Source: Bacteroidia bacterium (GTDB taxonomy: Bacteria > Bacteroidota > Bacteroidia > J057). From it: a stretch of DNA of 64,000 nucleotides. This document shows positions 49,404 to 59,400 of this stretch, piece after piece. Below the pieces are notes generated by a model. That model was not told where the DNA came from. It worked only from the letters and a program-made list of their open reading frames with translations, and ran no database searches. A program made the position numbers and the translations under genes. The DNA lies in contig JAWKNO010000001.1 in assembly GCA_041391665.1 (NCBI GenBank), forward strand, positions 868,001-932,000. Direction: 5' to 3'. The first letter of the stretch is position 1. The number at the start of each line of letters is the position of its first letter.

Positions 49404-49901
49404 TCAATCTTTTTCCCCTACAATTTTGAGCACATGGTCATATACCCGGGCACTCAGATAAAATCCAATTTGATCTTTTAACCTATCAAGCAGAGGTCTT
49501 ATTTGGGGAATAAGGCCTTGCGATTTCGCTCGGATTAAAATACCTAATACACCAATAGCATCAATTTGATAATTCCGGGCAATTTGATAACCAGCTCTTT
49601 CATCTATCAGCAACGCATCAGCTTTTAACTCAAGAGTTAACGCAATCGCTTCTGCCTCCCCCGGATCAAGATTGGTTAATAAATTTTTTACCATTTCCTG
49701 ATCGGAAACTGTTTTTTCTATTAGCCAACTTTCCTGCCTGGCCTGCTGAAAAATACTTTGAAATGTCGGGTCAGGGTGCGTGAGAAGTTCTGCTACAACT
49801 GTGGATGGAATCACAACTTCTTCAAATAGTGCTGGCAAAAGTTTAAGCTGCCCGAGAGAAATCAGGTTACTTACGGGCGAGGTATCACTTACTACTATCA
49901 C
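49404..49901 (-). CDS. DUF3368 PIN-like toxin candidate
   Basis: A 165-residue PIN-fold protein: VVSDTSPVSNLISLGQLKLL with the first acidic residue, VVIPSTVVAELL, LDPGEAEAIALTLELKADAL with the central acidic pair, and LLIDERAGYQIARNYQIDAI. DUF3368 proteins pair with UPF0175 proteins, as here; they are presumed ribonuclease toxins. It overlaps the upstream antitoxin gene by 17 bases. Confidence 0.87.
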   Translation of the reverse strand: MIVVSDTSPVSNLISLGQLKLLPALFEEVVIPSTVVAELLTHPDPTFQSIFQQARQESWLIEKTVSDQEMVKNLLTNLDPGEAEAIALTLELKADALLIDERAGYQIARNYQIDAIGVLGILIRAKSQGLIPQIRPLLDRLKDQIGFYLSARVYDHVLKIVGEKD

Positions 49902-50133
49902 CGAAAAGCTTTTCTATGGTTTTGAGATCCTGCTCCACTTCCTGAATTCCGTAATGCATCGGGATCTTCAGGCGACCTAATACCTGTTGGAAATCCCAGC
50001 GGGTTTTACCTGCAAAGCGGCTTGCCTGAGCCAGGGTAAATATTTCTGCCTGAAATAGCGCAATCGCTATTTGTAGCTTAATGTCGGACTCGGTGCGTCC
50101 TTCAAGCAGGTGATCAGGTATTTCAATGGTCAT
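49885..50133 (-). CDS. UPF0175 antitoxin-like protein
   Basis: An 82-residue UPF0175 protein: MTIEIPDHLLEGRTESDIKL, IALFQAEIFTLAQASRFAGK, RWDFQQVLGRLKIPMHYG. The ATG at 50133 gives the family-standard length; a longer reading to 50427 would run into the DUF4105 gene. First gene of the pair with the DUF3368 PIN-like toxin. Confidence 0.87.
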   Translation of the reverse strand: MTIEIPDHLLEGRTESDIKLQIAIALFQAEIFTLAQASRFAGKTRWDFQQVLGRLKIPMHYGIQEVEQDLKTIEKLFGDSSK

Positions 50134-50168
50134 TTTCTCAAAATTTCTATTAATATACGATTTTCCAA

Positions 50169-50235
50169 TCACCCCTTCAACCCCACCCACACACTCCGCA
50201 CAATCGCGATGGCCATCAATGGCAGACTCGCCGGG
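50169..50235 (-). repeat. DUF4105 gene 3' end matching the displaced copy at 49190
   Basis: The last 22 codons including stop of the intact DUF4105 gene, identical to 49190-49256 at 59 of 67 bases. The two copies bound the UPF0175/DUF3368 pair with a unit length of 979 bases. Confidence 0.8.
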
Positions 50236-51335
50236 TGGAAGGCCTGGCCCAGAAAAAACCAGCCGAGCAATACAATCCCCGCCAGGATCGCCGAACCGAG
50301 AAAATAGTATTTCAACCACATGGGTTTGTTGGCGGGAATCAGCAGGATTCCGGCAATCAAATGGGTGGGCAACAGCCACAATATATTGAGGTTGTCTGCC
50401 GTCGCAGTGTGGTCGGTCGCAAACCACAATAAGGCGATCACCACACCTGCAAATCCGTAAATGATAAATATCGTTACATCGAGCCAGTTGCGGCGACGGT
50501 CGGATTTGTACTCCTGCCAGGTAAGAAAACCCATCAGCAAAAACAACAGCCAGAAAATTATGCCCGGCCGCAGCAAAAACGGCGTCGGCGCAAACTCTGC
50601 CCCTGAATTGTACAATGGCGTATTGCTCACGACAAACGGCTGCTCTTTTCCGTCGTGGATGATCGTCGCCGAACCGAGATACCCGGCAAGGTAGTCAGGC
50701 AAAAAACTCTGCTCCTCGGGCGTCGCCTTCCGGTCAATCACTTTTCCAAGGATCAGGTCGATGCCAAAGTCTGTCCAGGCTTTGCCTGTCAGGTATTCGC
50801 CGATCAGATCGCGAAAGGTTTTGTCCGGGTCGGTATAGGAGGGCTCAAACTTCAGGCTGTCTCCAAGCACTTCCTTAAACACATCTTTGATCCGCGTGGC
50901 GCAGTTGTCAAAGAAAAAATCGTAGAGGTAAAACCGGTTTTCGGGTTTGTAGTTTTCGTCGAGATAGTCAAAAATGGCTTGCTTCTGCTCCAGCGTCAGG
51001 TTAAATACTTCCTCGTCAAACGACCGTTTGAAATACCGGTAGGCGTAGTCAAAGTCCCGCCATTTGTCAATATCGAGCTTGTAATTGAGCTGCCCCCGCA
51101 TAAATTTCAGGTAGAAATTGGGGGCATCAAAATCAAATGTTCCGTAGTTGAATACAATGTCTATCCCTGTTGCCGGGTCACTTACCCTGATGGCACTATG
51201 CCCAAAGGAGGAGTAAAGTTCTTCTCCTGGTTCACAGGTCAGGAGACTGATCTGCGCCTGGGGCGAAAGCTGCGGCGCGGCACAAAGCCAGACCGTAGGT
51301 AAAATCGACAAAAGTGCAAGGATAAAATTTCTCAT
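50169..51335 (-). CDS. DUF4105 membrane protein
   Basis: A 388-residue protein with signal peptide (ending WLCAAP), an extracytoplasmic DUF4105 domain (LLTCEPGEELYSSFGHSAIR, NYGTFDFDAPNFYLKFMRGQ, YRFFDNCATRIKD-like segment FFFDNCATRI) and four or five C-terminal membrane spans (about 245-375). The Cys-containing FDNCATR and the FGHSAIRV motifs suggest a papain-like (NlpC/lecithin-retinol-acyltransferase-like) fold, but activity is unknown. It starts inside the end of pgi (four-base overlap), and its 3' end is duplicated beyond the TA pair. Confidence 0.85.
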   Translation of the reverse strand: MRNFILALLSILPTVWLCAAPQLSPQAQISLLTCEPGEELYSSFGHSAIRVSDPATGIDIVFNYGTFDFDAPNFYLKFMRGQLNYKLDIDKWRDFDYAYRYFKRSFDEEVFNLTLEQKQAIFDYLDENYKPENRFYLYDFFFDNCATRIKDVFKEVLGDSLKFEPSYTDPDKTFRDLIGEYLTGKAWTDFGIDLILGKVIDRKATPEEQSFLPDYLAGYLGSATIIHDGKEQPFVVSNTPLYNSGAEFAPTPFLLRPGIIFWLLFLLMGFLTWQEYKSDRRRNWLDVTIFIIYGFAGVVIALLWFATDHTATADNLNILWLLPTHLIAGILLIPANKPMWLKYYFLGSAILAGIVLLGWFFLGQAFHPASLPLMAIAIVRSVWVGLKG

Positions 51336-52981
51336 CGCATTTTTTTATAGGCGTTGATCAACCCGTTGGTAGAACTGTCGTGCGAGGAAATACCTGCATT
51401 CCCTTTCAATTCGGGCAGAATGGCATTGGCGAGCTGTTTGCCGAGTTCGACACCCCACTGGTCAAAACTGAGAATATTCCAGATCACGCCCTGAACAAAT
51501 ATTTTGTGTTCATACATGGCAATCAAGCTGCCCAGCGTGCGCGGGGTGAGTTGTCGGAACAGGATGGAATTAGTGGGTTTATTTCCGGTGAATACCTTAA
51601 ATGGTTTGAGATATTCGATTTCATCGTGGTTTTTTCCGGCGGCTTCCAGCTCGAGGACAACTTCTGCTTCGGTTTTTCCTTTCATCAGGGCTTCGGTCTG
51701 GGCAAAAAAGTTTGCCAGCAACTTTTGATGGTGATCGCCAAGTGGATTGTGGCTTACTGCTGGTGCGAGGAAATCACAGGGGATAAGTTTGGTTCCCTGG
51801 TGAATCAACTGGTAGAATGCGTGTTGTCCATTGGTGCCGGGTTCGCCCCAGATGACGGGACCTGTCTGCCAGTTTACTCTTTTCCCGTCGCGGCCTACAT
51901 ATTTGCCATTGCTTTCCATATTTCCCTGCTGAAAATAGGCCGGAAACCTGTGCATATACTGGTCGTAGGGGAGGATGGCTTCCGTTTCCGCGCCAAAAAA
52001 ATTATTATACCAAATCCCTAGCAGCGCGAGGATAACAGGCAGGTTTTGGGAAAATGGCGTATGGCGGAAATGGTTGTCCATCCCATGTGCGCCTTCGAGC
52101 AGAGCGGTGAAATTTTTGGCTCCGATGGTACACATGATCGAAAATCCGATCGCGGACCAGAGTGAATATCTTCCACCTACCCAGTCCCAGAACTCAAACA
52201 TATTAGCGGTATCGATGCCGAAGGCCGACACTTCTTTGGCGTTGGTGGAAATGGCCACGAAATGGTCTTTGACATATTTTTCATCACCGGCGGCTTTCAG
52301 AAACCATTGACGCGCAGTATGGGCATTGGTCATGGTCTCCTGTGTGGTGAAGGTTTTGGAGGCGATGAGAAAGAGGGTGGTTTCGGGAGAAATGCGTTTC
52401 AGCGTTTCAGCGATATGAGTTCCGTCCACATTGGACACAAAGTGCGGCTGAATGCCCGGTTTCCAGTAGGGGCGGAGCGCTTCAGTCACCATTACCGGGC
52501 CGAGGTCGGAGCCGCCGATGCCGATGTTGACGATATCTGTAATGGGCTTGCCCGTATAACCTTTGATAGATCCTTCGTGGAGGCGGTTGGCAAAGTTTGC
52601 CATTTTGGCGAGTACGGCATTCACTTCCGGCATGACATCTTCACCGTCCACGATGACGGGCGAATTGCTGCGGTTGCGAAGGGCAACGTGGAGGACTGCG
52701 CGGTCTTCGGTTTCGTTGATCTTATCACCGGTAATCATCTTTTCGATGCTTTCGCCGAGCGAAACTTCTTCGGCAAGTGCCAGAAGGCCCGCCATTACAG
52801 GCTCATCGATAAGGTTTTTGGCATAATCGAGCAGGATGTCTTCGTAGGAGAGAGAGTATTTCCCAAATCGTTGCGTATCACTGGAAAAAAGATCGCGCAT
52901 GTGGGTTTTCCGCATGCGCTCATATTCTTTTTGTAACGATTTCCAGGCTTGGGTTTCGGTAGGATTTATTCTGTTCAGCAT
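51332..52981 (-). CDS. pgi: Glucose-6-phosphate isomerase
   Basis: A 549-residue enzyme interconverting glucose 6-phosphate and fructose 6-phosphate. PGI signatures are present: NIGIGGSDLGPVMVTEAL, SKTFTTQETMTNA for phosphate binding, VGGRYSLWSAIGFSI, and the active-site His region toward the C terminus (SFDQWGVELGKQLA, HDSSTNGLI). Length is normal for the long bacterial/eukaryotic type. The stop overlaps the DUF4105 start. Confidence 0.97.
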   Translation of the reverse strand: MLNRINPTETQAWKSLQKEYERMRKTHMRDLFSSDTQRFGKYSLSYEDILLDYAKNLIDEPVMAGLLALAEEVSLGESIEKMITGDKINETEDRAVLHVALRNRSNSPVIVDGEDVMPEVNAVLAKMANFANRLHEGSIKGYTGKPITDIVNIGIGGSDLGPVMVTEALRPYWKPGIQPHFVSNVDGTHIAETLKRISPETTLFLIASKTFTTQETMTNAHTARQWFLKAAGDEKYVKDHFVAISTNAKEVSAFGIDTANMFEFWDWVGGRYSLWSAIGFSIMCTIGAKNFTALLEGAHGMDNHFRHTPFSQNLPVILALLGIWYNNFFGAETEAILPYDQYMHRFPAYFQQGNMESNGKYVGRDGKRVNWQTGPVIWGEPGTNGQHAFYQLIHQGTKLIPCDFLAPAVSHNPLGDHHQKLLANFFAQTEALMKGKTEAEVVLELEAAGKNHDEIEYLKPFKVFTGNKPTNSILFRQLTPRTLGSLIAMYEHKIFVQGVIWNILSFDQWGVELGKQLANAILPELKGNAGISSHDSSTNGLINAYKKMR

Positions 52982-53057
52982 TCAGCGTTATTTTGAATGC
53001 GTGAATTTAGTGAAAATTCTGATCACCCCGAAAGCGTTCACGATGACTTAATACGAT

Positions 53058-53624
53058 TCACCAACTGCGTTTGATTTCCAGTGGTTCACGCAGGTAAAAC
53101 TCGATGAGACTGCCTGCGGGTAGTTCGATTTGTTTGCCTTTGCTGGCTGCTGCAATACCCAGTCCGACAAGGGCGCCATTTCGGGCACCTCTGCGACCGC
53201 CGAGTACCGCACCTATGAGGGCTCCGCCACCTACTTTTGCCCCGGTTCCGGATTTTTTGCCGTGGAGGGAAAATCGTTCGGTTTCAATATCTACCCATCG
53301 GCCATTGATCATAATGGCAGTGAGGGTAAGCGTCAGGCGAGCCTGATTGGAGAGCCTGCCTGCACGTGAAGACTCTACGATATATCCATTGACCGGAGTC
53401 CCGGCAGGGGCAATCACTCTGCCTTTGAAGCGAAGATCTTCGGCCATTACTGCCGAAAAAATATTTCCTTCACATTGAAAATCGGTGCTCAGCAATGACT
53501 GTGTCTCAATAAGGATGGCAGTACCTTCCGGTAATTTTTTGTCTGTTGGCAATGGATTTTTTGCAAAAGTAACCGGGCCTGTCAGCAACAGGATCAGGAG
53601 AATGTTTAAAAGATGATGTTTCAT
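53058..53624 (-). CDS. Secreted glycine-zipper protein
   Basis: A 188-residue protein with signal peptide (LLNILLILLLTGPVTFA) and a beta-rich middle (GTAILIETQSLLSTDFQCEG, APAGTPVNGYIVESSRAGRL). A glycine zipper runs from about 133 to 163 (GTGAKVGGGALIGAVLGG, RNGALVGLGIAAASKG), a motif that can insert in or pack against membranes. The end LPAGSLIEFYLREPLEI suggests a surface or periplasmic anchoring domain. Function unknown. Confidence 0.75.
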   Translation of the reverse strand: MKHHLLNILLILLLTGPVTFAKNPLPTDKKLPEGTAILIETQSLLSTDFQCEGNIFSAVMAEDLRFKGRVIAPAGTPVNGYIVESSRAGRLSNQARLTLTLTAIMINGRWVDIETERFSLHGKKSGTGAKVGGGALIGAVLGGRRGARNGALVGLGIAAASKGKQIELPAGSLIEFYLREPLEIKRSW

Positions 53625-53813
53625 AGCTATACAGGTTAGATATAAGTCTATGTTCTAAACTACGGGGCAGGGAGCGGAAAGATTAATGAAAGTTGACGAA
53701 TGCGGGAATAGTCGGAGTGAATACAGGTATAAGGGCTATGAAGCCAATAGGAACTTCCACCTAATTTTAATAATTTCCCCGTCCGTTTCAGGAAATTGAA
53801 AATTACTACCAAT

Positions 53814-54275
53814 ATGATTTCTGCAGAAGCTATAGAAAATGCTGCCGAATGGATCAGCAATCTGGAAGATGATGACGAGATAGAAAAGCTGATCGACGAT
53901 TTTGGCGAGTCGCAGCCTTTGCTGTTTACCTATCTGATGATGATGGGTGAAGACGATTTAAATGAGGAAGAAAACGAACTGCTGCTTTTCCTTGGACTGG
54001 TAATATGGAAAGCTTTCGGCACAACCAAAACTGTGGAAAACAACATTTTGGATGAAGTGAAGGCCAAAAATGAAAGATATCTCGAATCTCTTCATGATGC
54101 CTCATCGAGTGAGCTGGAAACGGTATTGGAAGAAATGGAAGAAGTTACCTCCCAGCCCGCGATTTTTGCCTATATCAGTGAAAATCTGGAGGAAGAATCT
54201 GACTGGATTCGCCCGGCCAACCGGGGTATTATCCTGTTTTTGTTGAGTGTGATGATTGATTGCCTGAGCAGGTAA
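53814..54275 (+). CDS. Hypothetical acidic helical protein
   Basis: A 153-residue protein rich in Glu and Asp (LEDDDEIEKLIDDFGES, EDDLNEEENELLLF, ELETVLEEMEEV) with predicted helices throughout and a hydrophobic C-terminal helix (RGIILFLLSVMIDCL). The ATG at 53814 is preferred to the TTG at 53796. Not recognised; about 100 bases upstream of the PiT-like gene. Confidence 0.65.
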   Translation: MISAEAIENAAEWISNLEDDDEIEKLIDDFGESQPLLFTYLMMMGEDDLNEEENELLLFLGLVIWKAFGTTKTVENNILDEVKAKNERYLESLHDASSSELETVLEEMEEVTSQPAIFAYISENLEEESDWIRPANRGIILFLLSVMIDCLSR

Positions 54276-54378
54276 TCATTTCATAACCTTAGAATAAGAT
54301 TATATTAATCTTTAACAGCCTTCTTTCGGGGGCTTATTCATAAGGTGTTGAATAAAGCGTCGTCATTAAACAAACATT

Positions 54379-55323
54379 ATGGAACTTCTTTTAATGATCA
54401 CTGGATTTTGCCTCGCGGCATACTCTGTAGTAGGCAATGATGTGATCCAGACACTGGGAACGTTTCTGAGTTCCAATGAGAAGAAGAAATGGTATGTTTT
54501 GTGGGGATATACGGCGACTATTATGGCGGCTGTATTGCTGTTTGGATGGTTTAATATGGGAGACGTATCCTATGGACGACTTTCAAAAGTGCCCGTACCC
54601 GACATTTTTCACTGGTATTATATTCTTCCACCGCTGATCCTGCTAGTGATCACCCGCCTGGGGGTTCCGGTTAGTACCACGTTTCTGATTCTCAGTGTAT
54701 TTTCGGAGCAGTTGATCGGCAGTATGATCGAGAAATCAGTTTGGGGATATGTGGTCGCTTTTGGTACCGCTGCTGCGATTTATGCGGTGATCAGCCGGTT
54801 GTTGGAAAAACATTTTATCCATACTGAGATAACGGAAAGAGAAGAAAAGATTTGGTCTGCCTTGCAATGGTGTTCTACCGGATTTTTATGGAGTCAGTGG
54901 CTGATACAGGATCTGGCAAATATTTATGTATATCTGCCGAGGAAAATGAGCGATCTGAGCTTTTTGCTTTCTGTAGCACTGTTGTTGGGATTGTTGGCCT
55001 ATATTTTTTATCGTCGTGGAGGTGCTGTACAAAAGATTGTTACCTCCAAAACCAATACGACGGATGTGCGGTCTGCAACCTTGATTGACTTCCTGTACGG
55101 AATTATTTTGCTGGTATTCACCACATGGAGCAAAATACCGATGAGCACTACCTGGGTATTTGTGGGTTTGCTCGCCGGTCGGGAATATATGATCAGCTTT
55201 ATGTTGAAAGATCCGTCTCTGCGAAAAGTTACTCAGGTGATTTCGCTGGATTTATTCAAAGTATTTTCTGGTTTGATTGTGAGTCTTGCCCTGTCATATC
55301 TATTGACGTATCTTGCGGCTTAA
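54379..55323 (+). CDS. PiT-like permease
   Basis: A 314-residue membrane protein with about eight spans. Two inverted-repeat signature segments resemble the phosphate transporter family PiT: GNDVIQTLGTF near the N terminus with PVSTTFLIL, and SKIPMSTTWVFVGLLAGRE in the second half (PiT has GANDxANxxG and VSTTHxxxG). The anion is not proven; phosphate or sulfate are family options. FtcD follows 18 bases later. Confidence 0.75.
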   Translation: MELLLMITGFCLAAYSVVGNDVIQTLGTFLSSNEKKKWYVLWGYTATIMAAVLLFGWFNMGDVSYGRLSKVPVPDIFHWYYILPPLILLVITRLGVPVSTTFLILSVFSEQLIGSMIEKSVWGYVVAFGTAAAIYAVISRLLEKHFIHTEITEREEKIWSALQWCSTGFLWSQWLIQDLANIYVYLPRKMSDLSFLLSVALLLGLLAYIFYRRGGAVQKIVTSKTNTTDVRSATLIDFLYGIILLVFTTWSKIPMSTTWVFVGLLAGREYMISFMLKDPSLRKVTQVISLDLFKVFSGLIVSLALSYLLTYLAA

Positions 55324-55341
55324 CCGCGTTGAGATACCAAA

Positions 55342-56382
55342 ATGCCACTGATAGAATGTATCCCCAATTTCAGCGAAGGGCGTAATGATGCCGTCATTGA
55401 TCAGATTGTAGGAGAAATCGCCTCTGTATCAGGGGTGAAAGTCATGCATGTCGACAAAGGGTATTCTGCCAACCGCACAGTGGTCACTTTTGCCGGTGAG
55501 CCGGAATCCGTAGTGGAAGGAGCATTTCAGGGTATAAAGGCGGCTTCCCGGCTGATTGATATGCGATTACACTCCGGCAATCATCCGCGTATGGGCGCGA
55601 CAGATGTCTGCCCGTTGGTTCCTATAAATGGTATAGATTTCGAGTCGCTGATTCCTTTCGCTCACCAGCTCGCAAAGAGGGTAGGAGAGGAGTTGAATAT
55701 TCCGGTGTATTTGTATGAAAAAACGGCTCTCCGTGCCGAGCGGAAAAAGCTCGAAACAATCCGGGCGGGAGAGTATGAAGGATTTCGGGAAAAGATTCTT
55801 CAACCTGACTGGGTGCCTGATTATGGACCGCAGGAGTTTCAGCCGGGACCCGGCCAGACGGTGATCGGTGTTCGCGACTTTTTACTTGCTTTTAATATTA
55901 ACCTCAGTACCCGTTCGGTAGCACTTGCCGGAGAGGTCGCTGCGGACGTTCGGGAGAGTGGGAGATTTAAGCGAATTGACGGCAAAATTGTCAAAGATGC
56001 TTCTGGAAAGGCGGTAAGAATTCCCGGTAAATGCAAAGGGGTAAAAGCGATTGGATGGTATGTGGAAGAATATGGACTGGCTCAGGTATCTACGAATATT
56101 ACAGATCTTGAAATCACACCGCTGCATCGGCTTTTTGAGGCAGTCTGTGAAAGTGCTGAGTTGCATGGTATTCACGTTACTGGGGCTGAATTGATCGGTA
56201 TGATCCCGTTGAAATGTATGCTGGACGCAGGGCAATATTTTCAAAAAATGGGAGAACATAAGGATGGTGTTTTATCCGAAGCAGAATACGTAAATATCGC
56301 AGTACAGGTAATGGGTCTTTCGGCAGTGGTTCCATTTGTGCCGGAGCAAAAAGTTATAGAATACCGGTTGGAAAAGATGTAA
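55342..56382 (+). CDS. ftcD: Glutamate formimidoyltransferase
   Basis: A 346-residue enzyme of histidine breakdown that moves the formimino group from N-formiminoglutamate to tetrahydrofolate. The family start LIECIPNFSEGRN is intact, with HSGNHPRMGATDVCPLVP (catalytic His and folate site), and IGVRDFLLAFNINLST. It lacks the C-terminal cyclodeaminase of the bifunctional mammalian enzyme, so the deaminase must be separate. No other hut genes are here. Confidence 0.93.
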   Translation: MPLIECIPNFSEGRNDAVIDQIVGEIASVSGVKVMHVDKGYSANRTVVTFAGEPESVVEGAFQGIKAASRLIDMRLHSGNHPRMGATDVCPLVPINGIDFESLIPFAHQLAKRVGEELNIPVYLYEKTALRAERKKLETIRAGEYEGFREKILQPDWVPDYGPQEFQPGPGQTVIGVRDFLLAFNINLSTRSVALAGEVAADVRESGRFKRIDGKIVKDASGKAVRIPGKCKGVKAIGWYVEEYGLAQVSTNITDLEITPLHRLFEAVCESAELHGIHVTGAELIGMIPLKCMLDAGQYFQKMGEHKDGVLSEAEYVNIAVQVMGLSAVVPFVPEQKVIEYRLEKM

Positions 56383-56463
56383 GAATTGGATGATTTTTAC
56401 TTTATTCGTAAATTGACCAATTATTATAGTGCACAGAATCCGTAATCTTTACCAAAAAACCTT

Positions 56464-59400
56464 ATGAAGCATCTATTTACCTTATTGGTAGGGTTGTGTT
56501 TAATTCCATTTGTCACAAATGGACAAATCCTGCTAGACGAAAATTTTGCAACTGGTACAGGCTCTACGCCTCCTGCCGGCTGGACACAGGCCACATTAGT
56601 TGGCGATCCTACTTTCGACACATGGCGTTTTAACAACCCGGGCGCTCGTACTTTAAATGCCCCTATTAGCAGCCCGGCGGCTATTTTTGACAGTGACAAC
56701 TATTCCTCGGCCGGTGGGGCAGAAGACGTTGTGCTCACATCACCTGTATTTGATGGTACAGGCCTCACCGTGATCAATCTTACCTGGGATCACTACTTTC
56801 AGGCAGGTTTTGGCGGTGGATGGGCGGTGGAAGTATTTGATGGTGTGAACTGGGTGCCTGTTGCATCCGGAGGCGCTTCTACTACTGCCAATCCTCAATC
56901 AGAAGCGGTTGATATTTCTTTACAGGTAGCTGGCAATGCCAATGCTCAGTTGCGCTTTCGCTGGACAGGAGATTATTCCTGGTACTGGATTGTGGACAAT
57001 GTAAAGGTGGTTGCACCTGTAGCAAATGATGTTGGTATAGTTTCCGTTGATCAGCCTGGTGATGGATGCGCGCTTTCTGCTACAGAAACCGTATCGGTCA
57101 CGCTTAAAAACTTCGGCGCTGTTACGCAGACCAGTATTCCGGTTGGGTTCTCTGTAAATGGCGGAGCACCGGTAATGGAAACCTATACAGGTTCTCTCGC
57201 ACCCGGAGGTGTAGATACCTATACTTTTACAGGTACAGCTGACCTTTCTGCGACCGGTGTATATTCCATCGACGCATTCACCATGCTTGCCGGTGATGGC
57301 ATAACAGCCAATGACTCAGCGGCAACAACCGCCGAACATTTTGTTCCTGAAGGTCTGCCTGTATCGGAGAATTTTGACGCTTATGGCAATGGCGTAACGG
57401 TTTTCCCAAACTTTGCCAATGATCCAACAGGTACAGTCGCATGGAGGGTAAACTCCGGCACTACCCCATCTTCTCCTACAGGTCCTTCGGGAGATAAAAA
57501 TGGCCCTGGAAAATATATCTATATCGAATCTTCCGGTGCTCCGTTTAGCGGATGGAAAGGAAAGTTGGTGTCTGATTGTATTGACCTTACTACAGCCATT
57601 GCGCCTAATCTGATATTCTCCTACCACATGTTTGGTGCAGATATCGACTCCCTCGAAGTGGAAATCACCAGTGGCGGTACCACTACGAAATTGTTGTCTC
57701 TGCTCGGTCAGCAGCAGACAGCTACAGCAGACCCTTATATTACAGATACACTTGATCTGGCGGCATTTATCGGTTCAGTTGTATCGGTTCGTTTTACTGC
57801 TACCGTTCGCGGCTTTTTGGGCGACGTTGCGCTGGACGAAATTTCGATCAAGGATATTGTTCCGATAGACCTGGCCACTACATCTATTCAGCTACCTGCT
57901 GATGCTTGCGGATTGAGCGATTCTTCTGATGTAACAATCATTGTTAAAAATGAAGGCACCCAGGCAATCGCAGGTTTTGCTGCTGCATATTCAGTTGATG
58001 GTGGCCCGGTCATTACCCCTGAGGTTGTTACTGCCCTGTTAAACCCCGGTGATACCTACACCTATACCTTTATTGCTAAAGCAGATTTTTCTGTTGTGGG
58101 TCCTCACTTTGTAGCTGCAGGAGCAACGACTTTGGGTGATCAGGTTGCCGCAAATGATACGGTATTTGGTACCGTTTTAAATATTCCGACTATTTCGACT
58201 ATGCCATATTTTGAGGATTTTGAAAATGGCAATGGTTTCTGGACAGCAGGTGGAACAAATTCCTCATGGGCATTAGGTACACCAGCGAAGGCTGTGATTA
58301 TCGGCGCCGCTTCCGGTAGCAATGCATGGATAACCGGCGGTTTAACTGGTGAATATCCCATCAACGAAAACTCAGAAGTAGTATCTCCATGTTTTGATAT
58401 GTCTGCTGCGCCTGCCAATTCGGCCGTAGCGCTCAAAGTCTGGTGGGAGACAGAATTTAGCTGGGATGGTGCCGTACTTCAGTCAACCAATGACGAAGGT
58501 GCCACCTGGACTAATATCGGTGGTTTTGGAGATCCCAACAACTGGTACACTGACAATACCATCAATAGTGCTCCCGGAGGCCAACAGTCCGGATGGTCAG
58601 GGCGTGTCAACTCCAGCAATGGTTCCAACGGATGGAGACAGGCGCAACACGCACTCGACAGTGCAGTTATCGGTCAGCCTAGTGTTCGTTTCCGCATAGC
58701 CTTCGGTTCTGATGCATCAGGAAATGATGACGGATTTGCATTTGATGACTTTGCAATTGGCGTTCCTCCTCAAGTACAATTAGGTCCCGACTCTATGACC
58801 GTTTGTATCGGAGCTACCCTTTCCGCAGGTGTAGTTGCCGATGTGTATGACTGGTCAACCGGTGATACTACTTCTTCGATCACGATTGCAAATGCCAGTG
58901 GTGTGGATACTATTCAGAAAATCTGGGTTCGCGTGGTAGATAGCCTCGGCTTCTCTGCCAGTGATACGATTCTGCTGAGCGTTCCTGCAGGTGTACCAGG
59001 TGTAACCGCTACGCTTGACAACAATGTAAATTGTAACGGCGATTCTACCGGACAGGCTACTGCCATCGCAACCGGTGGTTTGGGTATTCTACTATATGAG
59101 TGGAATACAAGCCCGGCTCAAAATACTCAGGTAGCAACCGGCCTCCCCGCAGGTTCTTATACAGTAACGGTTGTCGATGAAAATGGCTGTGAGGCTACAG
59201 ATGCTGTTACTATTTCAGAGCCTACAGCTGTTGCTGTTGCATTGGACTCCTTGTCTGACGCGCTTTGTGCCGGAGATGCCAATGGCTCAATCTCAATTAC
59301 CGTAGCAGGTGGTACTGCTCCTTACTCCTTTAGCTGGAGCAATGGTGCTACGACTGAAGACCTTACCGGACTGGCCGCAGGTACATACACTGGTACAATC

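Noticed and set aside
49230..49481. An 83-codon plus-strand frame across the TA islet border
   Set aside because: It runs through the displaced DUF4105 end and the end of the PIN-like toxin; no conserved pattern or start context.
52262..52936. A 224-codon plus-strand frame inside pgi
   Set aside because: Antisense to conserved glucose-6-phosphate isomerase motifs; no independent support.
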